DNA of 64,000 bases from Erodium maritimum (Eukaryota; Streptophyta; Magnoliopsida; Geraniales; Geraniaceae), in contig OY997594.1 in the NCBI GenBank assembly GCA_963921825.1, positions 5,399,001 to 5,463,000 of the forward strand, given 5' to 3'. Below, one piece after another: positions 32,953-45,077 of the stretch. The notes beneath the pieces are model-generated. The model saw nothing but the letters and a program-made list of their open reading frames with translations, searched no databases and was not told the DNA's origin. Position numbers and translations under genes: made by a program. Each line of letters begins with the position of its first letter. Position 1 is the stretch's first letter.

Positions 32953-35900
32953 TGTTGTAAATCTAGTACCCCAAAACCGGAATACGAGACTCACCCCGGA
33001 AATCAATCGGATCCGGTGAAAAGAACCGACACGATTCAATCCACAACGGACACCGATATCCTGATTTTCCAACTCCCGATCCTAGGACTCAGTCGATAAA
33101 TGCTAAATGTCTGACAAAACGAAATTACCAGAACAAATAATAAAGCGCGGAAAATAAACAGAGACAAAGATATACGTGGTTCGGCAATGTGCCTACATCC
33201 ACGGGACAACGACGAGCTCCTTGTATTACCCGAGAAACAATCTGAGAACTTACAATACAATTCCCTATTTCTCAATACACAACGGTAATCCACAAAAGAA
33301 ATTAACCTATCTTTTGTTACCGGTAAATAGGAGGTCAAGAAAATATCACCTTGATTCTTTAGCTATACCATGAATGCTAAAAGAGACCGTTTCTAGCCGT
33401 GGCACAACCACCGAGCAATAATTTGTTGTTGCCGATCCTTTTTGACCCCGCAACAAACAAAAAAAAAACCCCAAGATTGGATGACTTGCTCCCTTGATCT
33501 TTTATCTTGACCAGTAGTACACACAAAATACCACAAATGATAATTGGCCTTTAAGCTCTCAAAACTCTTCTGTATAGCCGACACCTACACTGGTACAAGA
33601 ACCACACACCAAGCTTCAAACTTGACTATCTCTCCTTGTTCAAAGAACATGCCAGCACCATCAAAACTAAGAATCACCTCCTTCTTTTCTCCTTTTCTCT
33701 CACTACCTTTAGTAATCAATTACCCAAGAAGAAAGAAGAACCCTTGGCTGATTTTTGCTGCCGCCCATCACACCAAGAACCAAAACACTCTGTCTCACTT
33801 TGTCCCCTTTTTCTCAAAAAACTGGAGCTGCCGCACAAAAGGGAACCAAAAACCCTACTGTGCACATATGTGCCAACTCAACACAAAAGAGAAAATGGGC
33901 ATGAATAATTTCTTGTGGGCTTAAGTTATGGCCCATGTCCATGGGTCTATTTGGAGCCAAAAAATAACAATCTCCACCTTGGCGACAAATGTCCATAAAG
34001 CTCCACCTGCTCGTCGTCCTCCACCGGGTCGTAAAGACCCTACCCCGAAGGGTCCCGCCCCCGTGGGGCATCAACATCGAGAAATCTTGATCAAGTTGAG
34101 ACAATGCTCTAACTTGATCATCGGAATCACCTTCGTCAACATATCTGCTGCATTTTCCTTGGTATCAACTTTTTCCAACAATACCAATTTATCCTCAATG
34201 ATATCTCTGATAAAATGAAACCTCACATCTATATGTTTGGTCCTAGAGTGAAATACTTGATTCTTTGCCAAATGGATGACGCTCTGACTATCACAAAGAA
34301 TAGTGACATCCCTTTGAGCAACACCCAAATCTTGAACCAATCCTCGAAGCCATATAGCCTCTTTTACTGCCTCTGTCACTGCCATGTACTCTGCTTCTGT
34401 TGTAGACAAAGCAACCACTGACTGTAACATGGACCTCCAAGATATAGGACCCATTGCCAATGTAAAACAATAACCTGTAGTTAATCGGCGCTTGTCCATA
34501 TCTCCAGCATAGTCTGAGTCAACATACCCCAATACAGCTAAAACTGACGATCTCTCATAAACCAAACCGACATCCAGTGTACCCCGAAGATACCTCAAAA
34601 TCCACTTTACTGCTTGCCAATGTTGCTTCCCCGGGTTCGCCATGAACCGGCTAACAACACTAACTGGATAAGTAATATCTGGTCGCGCGCAAACCATGAC
34701 ATACATAAGACTACCAACTGCACTCGGATAGGGAACCTTAGCCATATGTTCCCTCTCATCCTCAGTGACAGGAGATAACATACTCGAGAGTTTAAAGTGA
34801 GCAGCTAAAGGAGTACTAACCGGTTTTGCCGAATCCATGTCAAAACGGCTCATAACCTTCTCCAAGTACTTTCGCTGTGACAATGTCAACCTGCCCAACT
34901 TCCTATCCCGAATAATCTCCATCCCAAGAATCTTCTTCACCGGGCCAAGATCTTTCATCTCAAAATCAATGCTAAGTTGTGACTTCAGCTTATCAATTTC
35001 TACCATGCTCTTTGCAGCAATGAGCATATCATCAACTTAGAGTAAAAGAAATACAAAAGATCCATCCTTGAGCTTCTTAGTAAATACACAAGGATCATAC
35101 TCGCTCCTTACATACCCCTGCTCAATCATAAAAGTATCAAACCTCTTGTACCACTGCCTCGAGGCCTGTTTCAACCCATACAATGATTTCTTCAGTTTTC
35201 ATACTTTCCCTTCCTCACCAACAACAACATAACCATCGGGCTGTGACATATATATGTCCTCCTCCAAATCTCCATGCAAGAATGCAGTTTTAACATCAAG
35301 TTGTTCGAGCTCTAAATCAAACTGCGTAGCCAATGCTAATAGGACTCGGATACTAGTGTGCTTTACCACCAGAGAGAATACCTCATTATAGTCCACACCT
35401 TCTTGTTGTGCATATCCCTTAGCCACCAATCTTGGCTTGTACCTTATACCCGTACAATTATCCTTGGAACTTGGAATCCCGTCTTTTACTGTAAAGATCC
35501 ACTTGCACCCAATCGACCTCTTTCCCTTAGGAAGTGTAACAAGTTCCCAAGTCTGATTTTTATAAACAGACGACATCTCCTCATCCATGGCGTCCTTCCA
35601 CTCCTTTTTGCAATCATCACGCAAAGCCTGCTTATATGTGTTAGGAACAACATAATCAGTAACCGGGAAAGCACAAGCTACCCCATCCTCATAGCCGAAT
35701 CTCCGAGGTGCACGTCTGACCCTAGGTTCTCTACCCGCTACCAAAGACGGTGTCTCAATCTGTTGAACCTGTTGTTGTGTAAGGGCCTCGTTCCCATCAA
35801 TATGAACATCATCATCAATAACAGTCTCATCAGGTACCATCTGTGAAGAACTACCTGCTTGAGAAATAGAACTAGGAGCTCCAAGCTCCACCTGATGATT

Positions 35901-38900
35901 ATCTTCTTTGTCTTCATCATAGCTATCACCTCTCCAAATAGGAGAACCGTCCTTGCATCTCTCACACTTTTCCTGTAGCAAAGCCTCCTCATGGAATGTA
36001 ACATCCCGGCTAATCACAAACTTATGAGTTTCTGGGCACCATAACTTGTACCCCTTCACATTCTCAGGATAACCGAGAAATATAGCCTTCTTGGCCCTCA
36101 CTCCAATCTTATCCTCTTTAACTTGATAGTAAGCCGGACAACCAAATGCTCTCAAGTTAGAATAATCAGAAGGATTACCGGACCATACCTCCATAGGAAC
36201 CTTGGACTCAATAGCCGATGAAGGAGAGCGGTTAATCAAGTAGCACGCCGTATTTACTGCCTCAACCCACCATATTCTGCCCAAACCTGCGTTGGACAAC
36301 ATGCACCGTGCTCTCTCTAATAGGGTACGATTCATCCGCTCTGCTACCCCATTTTGTTGTGGTGTCTTTCTCACTATGAAGTGTCTCTTGATGCCATGTT
36401 CTACACAAAACTCCTTAAGGGGATCCTCGGTGTACTCACCACCATTGTCAGATCTCAAAACCTTGATCACCCTACCTGTCTGCTTCTCAATCATAGCCTT
36501 CCACTTCTTGAAAATATCTCTGACTTCATCTTTATGCTTCATGGTATAGATCCATACTCTCCGACTGAAGTCGTCGATAAAAGACACAAAATACCGGGAC
36601 CCACCCTTCGATGCAACTCTCGAGGGTCCCCAAACATCAGTGTGGATATAATCCACAATACCCACGGTGCTGTGAATACCGTCACCAAAAGTGACCCTGC
36701 ACTGCTTCCCATACACACAATGCTCACAGAAATCAAGCTTCTCCATCTTATCACCGTCAAGCAAGCCACGCTTGCTCAAAGTCTTCAGTCCACTCTCACC
36801 TACATGCCCTAGACGCATGTGCCATAATTGAGTGTGAACCAAGCTCTTCTCATCAATAACCGTGGAGACCATAGCTCCACCCTCAATAACATTACCCTGA
36901 AGAAAATAGAGATTGGCATGTCTAATTGCCGATAATAGCAACCTGTCACCATGATAAACGTTGCAATAGCCATTCTCACCAACATACCTGTAACCCTGAG
37001 CCTCAAGTACGCCAAGAGAAATCAACCCTCTTGCAAGATCCGGAATATGTCGTACCTCGGTAAGCTGTCTACATGACCCGTCTGCTAGTTGGAATTTGAC
37101 TGTGCCAACACCTAACATCCTGCAGGGTCGAGAATCACCCATATACACTGAGCGACCCTCCACCTCACGATAGGTGGTGAACCAGTCCCGAACCGGACAC
37201 AAGTGATAAGAACCCCCTGTATCCAACAACCAACCATCATACAAATGATCACTAGAACCCGCTGTCAAGGCATGCACTAGGTTACTATCGATATGAATAT
37301 CCTCAACTATCTCCGGTGCCTCAACCACATTCGCCACACCTTTTCCCGTATCTTGTTTGGTGCGATTTTCCTTCAACTCCGGACAATCCTTCTTGTAATG
37401 GCCTTTACGCTTACATTTGTAACATTCAACTTTAGACAAATCTCTACCCCTCGACTGAGATCAACTTCTTCTATTGTTGTTGTACTTCTTGTTTGAATTT
37501 CTTCCCCTTGAAACCGAGAGACCGTGTGCTAGAACGTCCTCGCTCACAACACTCTTCCTAGAGGCCTTTGCCAGTATAGACTGAACAATGTCACTATACA
37601 CAAACTTCTCCTTGTTCATCATAGTCATCTGATCAACAAACGGCTCCCATTCCGGCAACAAAGAAATCAACAAGAATAAAGCCTTCTGACTATCTTCAAA
37701 CTTAGCTCCCAAGCTAACACAATCCGAGTACAAGCACTCAAACTCAGTAATATGATCAGTCATAAGTTTACTTGACTGTAGCCTGAAAGTGAAGAGCTTT
37801 TTCTACAGGTACATCACACTCATCTGATCATTTTGAAGATACATAGCCTGAAGCTTTTCCCAAATACCCTTGGCGGTCGTCTCATCTGCAAAATTGTAAG
37901 CCACATTCCGAAAAAGACACAAACGGATCGTACTACAAGCCTTCTGATCCATCTTGTTCCATCTAACCAGTTGATCACCCTCTGATGGTTTATCTCCCAA
38001 CGCATCAAATTGATCCAAACTAACCAGAATATCCTTACAATCCATCTGCCAAGCTTTAAAATTGTTCCGTCCATTAAATCGAAGAATATCGAACCCATGG
38101 ACCTTCACATAACCCTCATCCCAAGATGTAGACGCTCTATCAGACATATTTGCAAACACTGCAATAACAACAATAACCAATCAACTAGCCAAATAACCAG
38201 GATGCTCTGACACTAGTAGCTCTACCTGACTCTGATACCACTTGTTGTAAATCTAGTACCCCAAAACCGGAATACGAGACTCACCCCAAAAATCAATCGG
38301 TACCGGTGAAAATAACTGACACGATTCAATCCACAACGGACACTGATATCCTGATTTTCCAACTCCTGATCCTAGGACTCAGTCGATAAATGCTAAATGT
38401 CTGACAAAACGAAATTACCGGAACAAATAATAAAGCGCGGAAAATAAACAGAGACAAAGATATACGTGGTTCGGCAATGTGCCTACATCCACGGGACAAC
38501 GACGAGCTCCTTGTATTACCCGAGAAACAATCTGAGAACTTACAATACAATTCCCTATTTCACAATACACAACGGTAATCCACAAGAGAAATTAACCTAT
38601 CTTTTGTTACCGATAAATAGGAGGCCAAGAAAATATCACCTTGATTCTTTAGCTATACCATGAATGCTAAAAGAGACCGTTTCTAGCCGTGGCACAACCA
38701 CCGAGCAATAATTTGTTGTTGCCGATCCTTTTTGACCCCGCAACAAACAAAAAAAAAATCCCAAGATTGGATGACTTGCTCCCTTGATCTTTATCTTGAC
38801 CAGTAGTACACACAAAATACAAGAAACAATTTCTTGTATTTGATCTCACAGCCACCAACCAAAGGATGATAAAAAAGAGAAATAAAAGACCACAAATGAT

Positions 38901-39307
38901 AATTGGCCTTTAAGCTCTCAAAACTCTTCTGTATAGCCGACACCTACACTGGTACAAGAACCACACACCAAGCTTCAAACTTGACTATCTCTCCTTGTTC
39001 AAAGAACATGCCATCACCATCAAAACTAAGAATCACCTCCTTCTTTTCTCCTTTTCTCTCACTACTTTTAGTAATCAATTACCCAAGAAGAAAGAAGAAC
39101 CCTTGGCTGATTTTTTCTGCCGCCCATCACACCAAGAACCAAAACACTCTGTCTCACTTTGTTCCCGTTTTCTCAAAAAACTGGAGCTGCCGCACAAAAG
39201 GGAACCAAAAACCCTACTGTGCACATATGTGCCAACTCAACACAAAAGAGAAAATGGGCCTGAATAATTTCTTGTGGGCTAAGTTATGGCCCATGTCCAT
39301 GGGTCTA
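32953..39307 (-). mobile_element. Copia LTR retrotransposon (Tork/Tnt1-like), inactive
   Basis: The LTRs are at 32953-33969 (3' LTR, 1,017 bp) and 38243-39307 (5' LTR). Both start, in plus orientation, TGTTGTAAATCTAGTACCCC. The primer-binding site at 38229-38240 (minus: TGGTATCAGAGT) matches initiator-Met tRNA, and a purine tract with GGTGGAGAT precedes the 3' LTR. The 5' LTR lacks the terminal 20 bp present in the other copy (33950-33969) and no matching TSD follows. The 3' LTR has an internal deletion of about 67 bp relative to the 5' one. Otherwise the LTRs are nearly identical, so the insertion is fairly young, although the coding region has four stops. Confidence 0.88.
34071..38147 (-). 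pseudogene. Copia gag-pol polyprotein, single frame with four stops
   Basis: From ATG at 38147 the whole gag-pol lies in one frame, broken only by stops near 37803, 37461, 35199 and 35037. Domains in order: gag (FNGRNNFKAWQMDCKDILVS); zinc knuckle CYKCKRKGHYKKDC; protease core WLLDTGGSYH; integrase with HMRLGH...CEHC zinc site and the DDE segments DVWGPSR, SDNGGEYTE and PQQNGVAERMNR; reverse transcriptase with RLVAKGYAQQEGVDY and FDLELEQLDVKTAFLHGDL; RNase H with TEAEYMA and HIDVRFHFIRD. The stop at 35037-35039 replaces the Tyr of the YVDD catalytic box. The domain order and zinc knuckle place it near the Tnt1/Tork lineage. Confidence 0.88.
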
Positions 39308-41315
39308 CGTACCTCGAGGCACCAGAGGCCGGCCGGCTAGGGACCGAGGGCAGTCTAGCGCCCAGGGTGCACGTGTCGAGGAGCACGAGAGGACCGATAC
39401 TGGGTCATCAGGACTTCCCTCTAGGGTTCCACCAGTCACCGAACCTGCTCAGACGGTAGCTCTGGAGGAGTTGACTCGCACTGTCCAGAGTTTGGTGGAG
39501 ACCCTCACCCGTAGGGAGGCAGAGAGAGAGACTACGACTCCAGCACTGGAGACCGTACCTGCTGCACCTGCAGCCGCGACCTCGAGACTCGATCAGGTCG
39601 GCATCATCACCGCTCAGATGCTGCGAGACTTCCGCGGGCTGAGCACACCAGTGTTTTCCGGGGAGCCAGACTCCGAGGCAGCCGAGGGATGGCTGGAGCG
39701 GATAACTCGCAACCTAGACACCTCAGGTATACTGGATGGACGCAGGAGAGTGTCCTTTGCGACTTTTCAGCTGGAGGGTGATGCCTATCGTTGGTGGCAG
39801 CGCGAACAGGCGCGTGTGGGAGATGACTCTTCGATGTTTGAGCAGCGTTTCTTGGAGCAGTATTTTCCGCAGTCGGTGTTGGATGATCGACACCAGCAGT
39901 TCCTGGAGCTGCGACAAGAGGGTTTGACCGTCGTTGAGTACGAGACGAGGTTCACAACCCTGTCACGTTTTGCCTCTGAGATGGTGCAGACGGAGATTCT
40001 ACGTTGTCGACGGTTTGAGGACGGCCTGCATCCCACTATAGCAGACCGACTCGCTGCTATGAGGACTCATGTTTATTCAAAGCTGGTGGACCAGGCCTTG
40101 GCCGTGGAGCGACGCCTCCGGGAGACAGACATGGTTCGAGAGGTCAGGCCGGGGCCGAGTGATTTCTTGAGGCCACCCGAGTCTCAGGATCCGAGGAGAC
40201 GGAGGACCTCGGGATCATTTCAGACTCAGACCCAGGCGAGAGGACTGCGACAGATTGGGTCGGCATCTTCAGTTGGACCTTTCATGAGAGGGCGCACGTG
40301 ATACGGATGTGGACGGCCGGGTCACGTGGATCGAGACTGCCCGGGTAGCAGCGGATCGATGGGCCACCCAGCGAGTAGACCCGAGGAGAGGTCGAATGCC
40401 CGTCCATCACCGTGTCATCAGTGTGGCCAGTCTGGGCACTTCATCTCCAGGTGCCCCGATCGACTTTTGGAGGTGTCAGCCCTGCGACCACATCAGTCTC
40501 AAAGTGGGCGGTCACCGCTGTTCCAGCAGCGTCAGGCTCAGACGCAGAGAGCTCCGTGGCATGCAGCTAGCCTGCCAATGCCGAGGCAGAGAGCTGAGCA
40601 GCAGGTGACACTCCACCACCCCCGAGAGGCGGACCTCCGTTGCAGCAGGGTCGGGTGTATGCTGTCGTCGATTCACGGGCAGAGAGACAGAACTCCGATC
40701 GTGAGACCGTTCGTGACTTCTAGCACGCTAGAGGATATTGAGGATCGTAGGACTAACGAGAGTCCTGGAGTTGCTTTTTCTTTGACTTTAGAACTGTGTT
40801 TTCGTTTTGAGACTTGTGTTTCACTCGTTTTGGCTTGCTACTTTTGAGTATTGTTGCAACTCTTGATCTTGCGTTTCATGTAAGTCTTTTTCTGTTGTTT
40901 CTAAGTTCGTGCCCCGAGCTTGACTCAATAACATTGAGATCAGAGTGGCGCAGCAGAAGCGTGGTGGCCCCCTTGCGTTTTGTTGGGTACGTGTTACTTG
41001 TTGTTTGAGCAAAGAGAACGGTGGAGGGGAGGTGTCGTTGTGTTGGATCCGTTATAAGGACGAGGTGAGTTTTGTTCTGGTTTGATACCTATACCGACGG
41101 ACGGTTCCGGTATAGGATGACTCGAATAAGTTACGTATGACGGTGTGACGTCTCTACTGTCAGAGGTTTCCGGTATCGACTAACGGGTTTAAGTGTTTCC
41201 GTGTGCTTGAGGGACAGTAGACGGAATGTTTTAATCGGACGTTCCCTGAGAGAGGGTTAAGTGGAGCGCGTTCGTTTTGAATTTCGAGGACGAAATTCTT
41301 TTAAGGGGGGAAGAT
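39308..41315 (+). mobile_element. Internal region of a gag-only Gypsy element (TR-GAG-like)
   Basis: This lies between the broken copia 5' LTR and a plus-oriented Gypsy LTR. It holds gag, then about 450 bp with no reverse transcriptase, integrase or RNase H. It ends with the chromovirus/Tekay-type terminus ATTTCGAGGACGAAATTC and a polypurine tract TTAAGGGGGGAAGA just before the LTR at 41316. Its own 5' LTR and primer-binding site are absent; sequence begins inside gag. Confidence 0.75.
39309..40847 (+). pseudogene. Gypsy gag polyprotein, 5'-truncated, one in-frame stop
   Basis: One frame runs from the copia junction to 40847, interrupted only by TGA at 40299-40301. It has a retrotransposon-gag core (AEGWLERITRNLDT, FQLEGDAYRWWQRE, FEQRFLEQYFPQ, FLELRQEGLTVVEYETRF, FEDGLHPTI) and then two CCHC knuckles. 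The TGA falls exactly on the first Cys of the first knuckle (x-YGCGRPGHVDRDC). The second, CHQCGQSGHFISRC, is intact. A +1 shift seems to follow, because QQGRVYAV appears in another frame near 40645. Confidence 0.8.
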
Positions 41316-44017
41316 TGTGAAGACCGCCTCGTAAAAAAAAAGTTTTTCAAAAAAAAAAGGGTTCGGACCGGGTCGGGCCAGATCCGACCGGCAGACCCGG
41401 CCAAGCCTGCTGACCCGGGTCCCTTCCCTCGCTTGGGCTAAGCCCAGTTCCTCGAACCGGCCCGTTTCTGGCCCAGCCCAACTGAGGCTTCAGTTTAAAA
41501 GGGGAGTGAAACCTAGGGTTTCAGTCTTTATCCTCCCTCTTCTTCTCCATTCTGCCGAACACCCCTCTCTCTCCCATTCTTCTTCTTCGCAGACCTGTCC
41601 CGACCACCGCCCCTCACTGTCTCTTCCTCCCCTCACGCTGCCGAGTCCCCGCCCCTCCTTCCTCCTCGCCGACCAGCCAGCTAGCCGGCCACGACCCGCG
41701 TCGTCTTCGCGCATCCGTCCCCTCTCAGAACCCGACCACCCCTCTCACCTCTCCTTCACGTCACCTCGAGCTCGAGCTCGATCCCGGTCACCACGGCCTC
41801 CCGGTGACCGTATCAGACCGACCAACGACGGGAGACGGTGCTCGGGTTCACGAGACACCGTCCCTTCCCCGTTCGCCTTCGGACCCACGCGCAACCACCG
41901 CACCGCCACCGTCATCCTCTCCCCACGGTGAGAAACGCAAGCCCTTGAGGCTTGGGTCGCCGCCGGTGTCTCCGCCGGTGGCCGGCCGGTTTCACACCAA
42001 AACTCTCTTCCTTCTATTTTCTTTTCTCGAGCTGCTCTTAGATCTGGGAGTACTGAAACAGTTTTAGAATAAAAGAAAATGAAACAACTGAGATTAAAAG
42101 AAAAAGGGTTTTTAAAACGAATTTCACTTTTTGTAATTGAAAAGGGTGTAATTTGAAAAAGGATTTAAACTCAGTTTGATTAAATTAAGACGGATTTGGA
42201 CTATGAACGAACTGGGAACCTCTGTCGTTTAATTCGACCTTAGAACGGGACGAAAAGCGGAACGATGAATCTGTCCTGGGGAATCGTGCCATGAAACCGT
42301 ACCTCGGGAATTGTGCCTCGAAACCCATGCTTTAGGATCCGTGCCTCGGAAAACGTGCTTCGGGTTCTGAGTTCGGTGCGCGTGTGCTCGAACCCGATTC
42401 GTCGTAATCCCGCTTTTAGCCCGCTCGAGTCTAAAAGACAACTTTTGAACTTAAATCGAGACCGACGTAAGCTTTTAAATTAAATTGTGAAACCTGTTTT
42501 AATTATGGCTTTCGTGTTATCTTTAGCGTCCGGCTTCGATCGAAGAGAAGAACGGAGGTAGCGAGTCAGGACGTCAGCAGCTAGGAGATGTAGCGGTTGT
42601 TCTTCAGTTGAGGTAGGGAAGTAGCGGATACCGGTTTAATTGTGGAAAGTTACTAGTATGCATGCTAGGATTAATAAAACTGGAAAGACTTTTATATAAG
42701 ATAATAACCGGACGAGTCGTAGTAACATGTAGGATGCGAACAACTAGAGTAGTCGATTGAACTGTGAACCCTTACGTTTTTGTCTTGAGAATTGTTGTGC
42801 TGGTAGATCGGCCTCGTCGAGCCATAGGTTGTGTGATTGATTGAATTGCCTGTTGTTGTTGTTTGATATGCCTGCCTTGTGAGTCGTTGTCGTTAGGGTT
42901 AATAGACAAGATTAGTATAACTGTTGAGCTTGTTGTTGAGATGTATGGGCGAGTGTGCCGTGGTTGTGTTGATTTGAACCCTTAGTTGTGTGATGGTCGG
43001 GTGAGTGATAGACCGACGTGACTGGTTATCGTAAGATTGTTGGGCTCGGTAAGCCGTGTTTAATTATGACAATTGTAATATTTATCTTGTTGTGTGTTCC
43101 GAGAAAAGACGTAACTAGAGTGATACTTGCACCGTGGGATAGTTCCGGGGTAGTGTGTCGCGAGGACAAGGATGGCGTGTTTGATACCCGAGTCTTTGTG
43201 ACGGGAAGATTATGGCCCTGAGTCTACGTGACGGGAATATTATGGCCCTGAGTCTACGTGACAGGAAGACGTCCGACTGAGGGATTTTCGGTCTAGGATG
43301 TTACCCCGAGTCTACGTGACGGGTAGGTGTCGGGACCGAGGCTTCGTGTTACGGTACGACATAAATGGCTGGGTGCATTCGGTGGTGTTGAGAACTACCG
43401 TTCAGGTTATGGGTTTGTTCTGCTGAGTGTTCCGGTACGATATGAGGGTGTCGGGCTGTGGACAGCCGAGCGAGTAGGGGACTGCGGTACGGGACGTGTT
43501 ATGCTTTTACAATTTACTTTATGTTTAATGACGTGTTACTTGGTGTGCTGGTTGCTGTTTGTGCGGTTTGGTTGTGTATGGTTGTGAGCGTGAGTTGGCC
43601 TTGAGTTGAGGATTGTGGTTACGAGTTTCGTTGAGAATTAGTTGCGTGTTGTACTAGTATGCCCTAATTGGACGGTTACCCGTGGTGATGAACTGTGGTT
43701 CAAATCCTTAACTACTTTTCCTACTGAGCGAAAGCTCACCCCTTACTTTGTTGTTTTTCAGGTTCTAAGCGGGAAGTGTACTAGCTGGATGCTCGATGCT
43801 TGGGAGCTTACGAGGGTCCTAGGCTAGGTAGTCTAGAGACGTACTGTTTTATTTTGAACTGTTTCACCGTTGATTCTTTTTCCGAGCTGTGACTCGTGTG
43901 GTGATTAAAGTTTTTAAAATTATGAGATTAAAACTTGTTGGCTTTATTTTCGTTTAAAATTTATTATTGTTTATTTCACGTCTCGAGTCCGGTCCAAACC
44001 GGATTTGGGGCGTGACA
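41316..44017 (+). mobile_element. 3' LTR of the Gypsy element (2.7 kb)
   Basis: It begins TGTGAAGACCGCCTCG directly after the polypurine tract and ends CCGGATTTGGGGCGTGACA, giving the TG...CA termini of an LTR. It contains a GC-rich leader (41390-41990), an AT-rich middle and tandem 30-bp units around 43190-43270. Long ORFs at 41506-42067 are by-products of GC-rich LTR sequence. Confidence 0.78.
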
Positions 44018-44700
44018 ACGGGGCTCCAGCGCGCGTCCCGCTCGCCTCCGCCACAGATCTAACGAACCAGCCACTCGCCGGCGGTGGTTCCGTCTGAACT
44101 AGCTCGAATCGAGCTCGGGCGAAGTGAAACTGGGTAAGAAATGGCCGGGGAAGAAGGATGAGGGTGTGAGGGAACTCGAACAGCTCTTACATTGCTGGAG
44201 CGTTCGATTTCAGCTCGGAGAGGATGGATTTGGGGAAAAATTCCGGCGTAGTCTCTTCGTGTGTGTGGGTTCGATGGTACTCTAAAGGGACGAAGAGGAG
44301 AGGTGAGGCGAGGGTTCAGGGTGGAGGAGGAAGGTCGGGTGAGGATCTCTGGCGATGGTGTTTGTCGCGGATGGAAGCAGATGAAGGAGAGAGATGGCGG
44401 TGGTCGGAAGGGAAAGGGCGTCAGTGTCACTGGTCTGGCTTCGTGCGGGAGAGAACGGCGCGAGGAAGAAGGAGGCCTAGGGAGTCGTGCGCGAAGAATG
44501 GGATCTGAAACGACTCTTACTAGGGTTTTGATGTGGAACTTGGGTTGCGCGCATTATTGGGCCAAATCAGGCGGCGTGTGGGCTTAGCCCACGTAAGTGA
44601 GTCGGGCCTGTTCTTCAGATCAGCTCAGTCCAGCTCAGCTGCCCTAATCCTTCTTTTCTTTTTCCTTTTTTTTTTATTTTTCTTCTAAATTTTCACTCGT
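44018..44700 (-). mobile_element. Possible second minus-oriented LTR piece of the same Gypsy family
   Basis: On the minus strand this reads a GGGCTAAGCCCA block, an AACCCTAG leader and GCCGCCGGYG-like blocks in the same order as the 5' part of the LTR at 41316-42000, and ends in a T-rich stretch as that LTR starts. It could be the missing 5' third of the LTR fragment at 31179-32951. The match is patchy by eye. Confidence 0.4.
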
Positions 44701-45077
44701 TGCAAAAATCTACCCCAACGTTACATATATCAAAGTATTACCCTTTTGAATGAGTGGGGTTTTACAGATGCTCCTCCACGCCCTGCTCTCGGTGCCGACA
44801 CATCAGTGCCACATCACCTTATGCCGAGAATGTCATCTCGATTTCCACCCTTGAGCCTTTCCAAACGGTCTGATGATCGGTATCGATAGAGGAGAGTCAC
44901 CCACTGATCCAGAAAATAAGATGGCCGAATCTCTGCTCGCCGTCTCTGTCCGTAAGAGAGATCAGGGAGAGTTATTGTCGTTGTTGCTGTTGTCGTCATC
45001 TATAGATGAAGTAAACGAAGATTTCTATAAACCCTAGCCACAGTAGAGTGCAGAGAGAGCGAGGACTGTTTTATTAA

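Noticed and set aside
33544-33924. ORFs repeated at 38903-39340
   Set aside because: Both are in the two copia LTRs; identical because LTRs are duplicates, not genes.
41506-42067. 141- and 87-codon ORFs rich in Pro, Ser and Arg
   Set aside because: GC-rich 5' part of the Gypsy LTR; no start context, splice pattern or domain.
44059-44587. Overlapping ORFs on both strands
   Set aside because: LTR-like GC-rich DNA; frames open by composition only.
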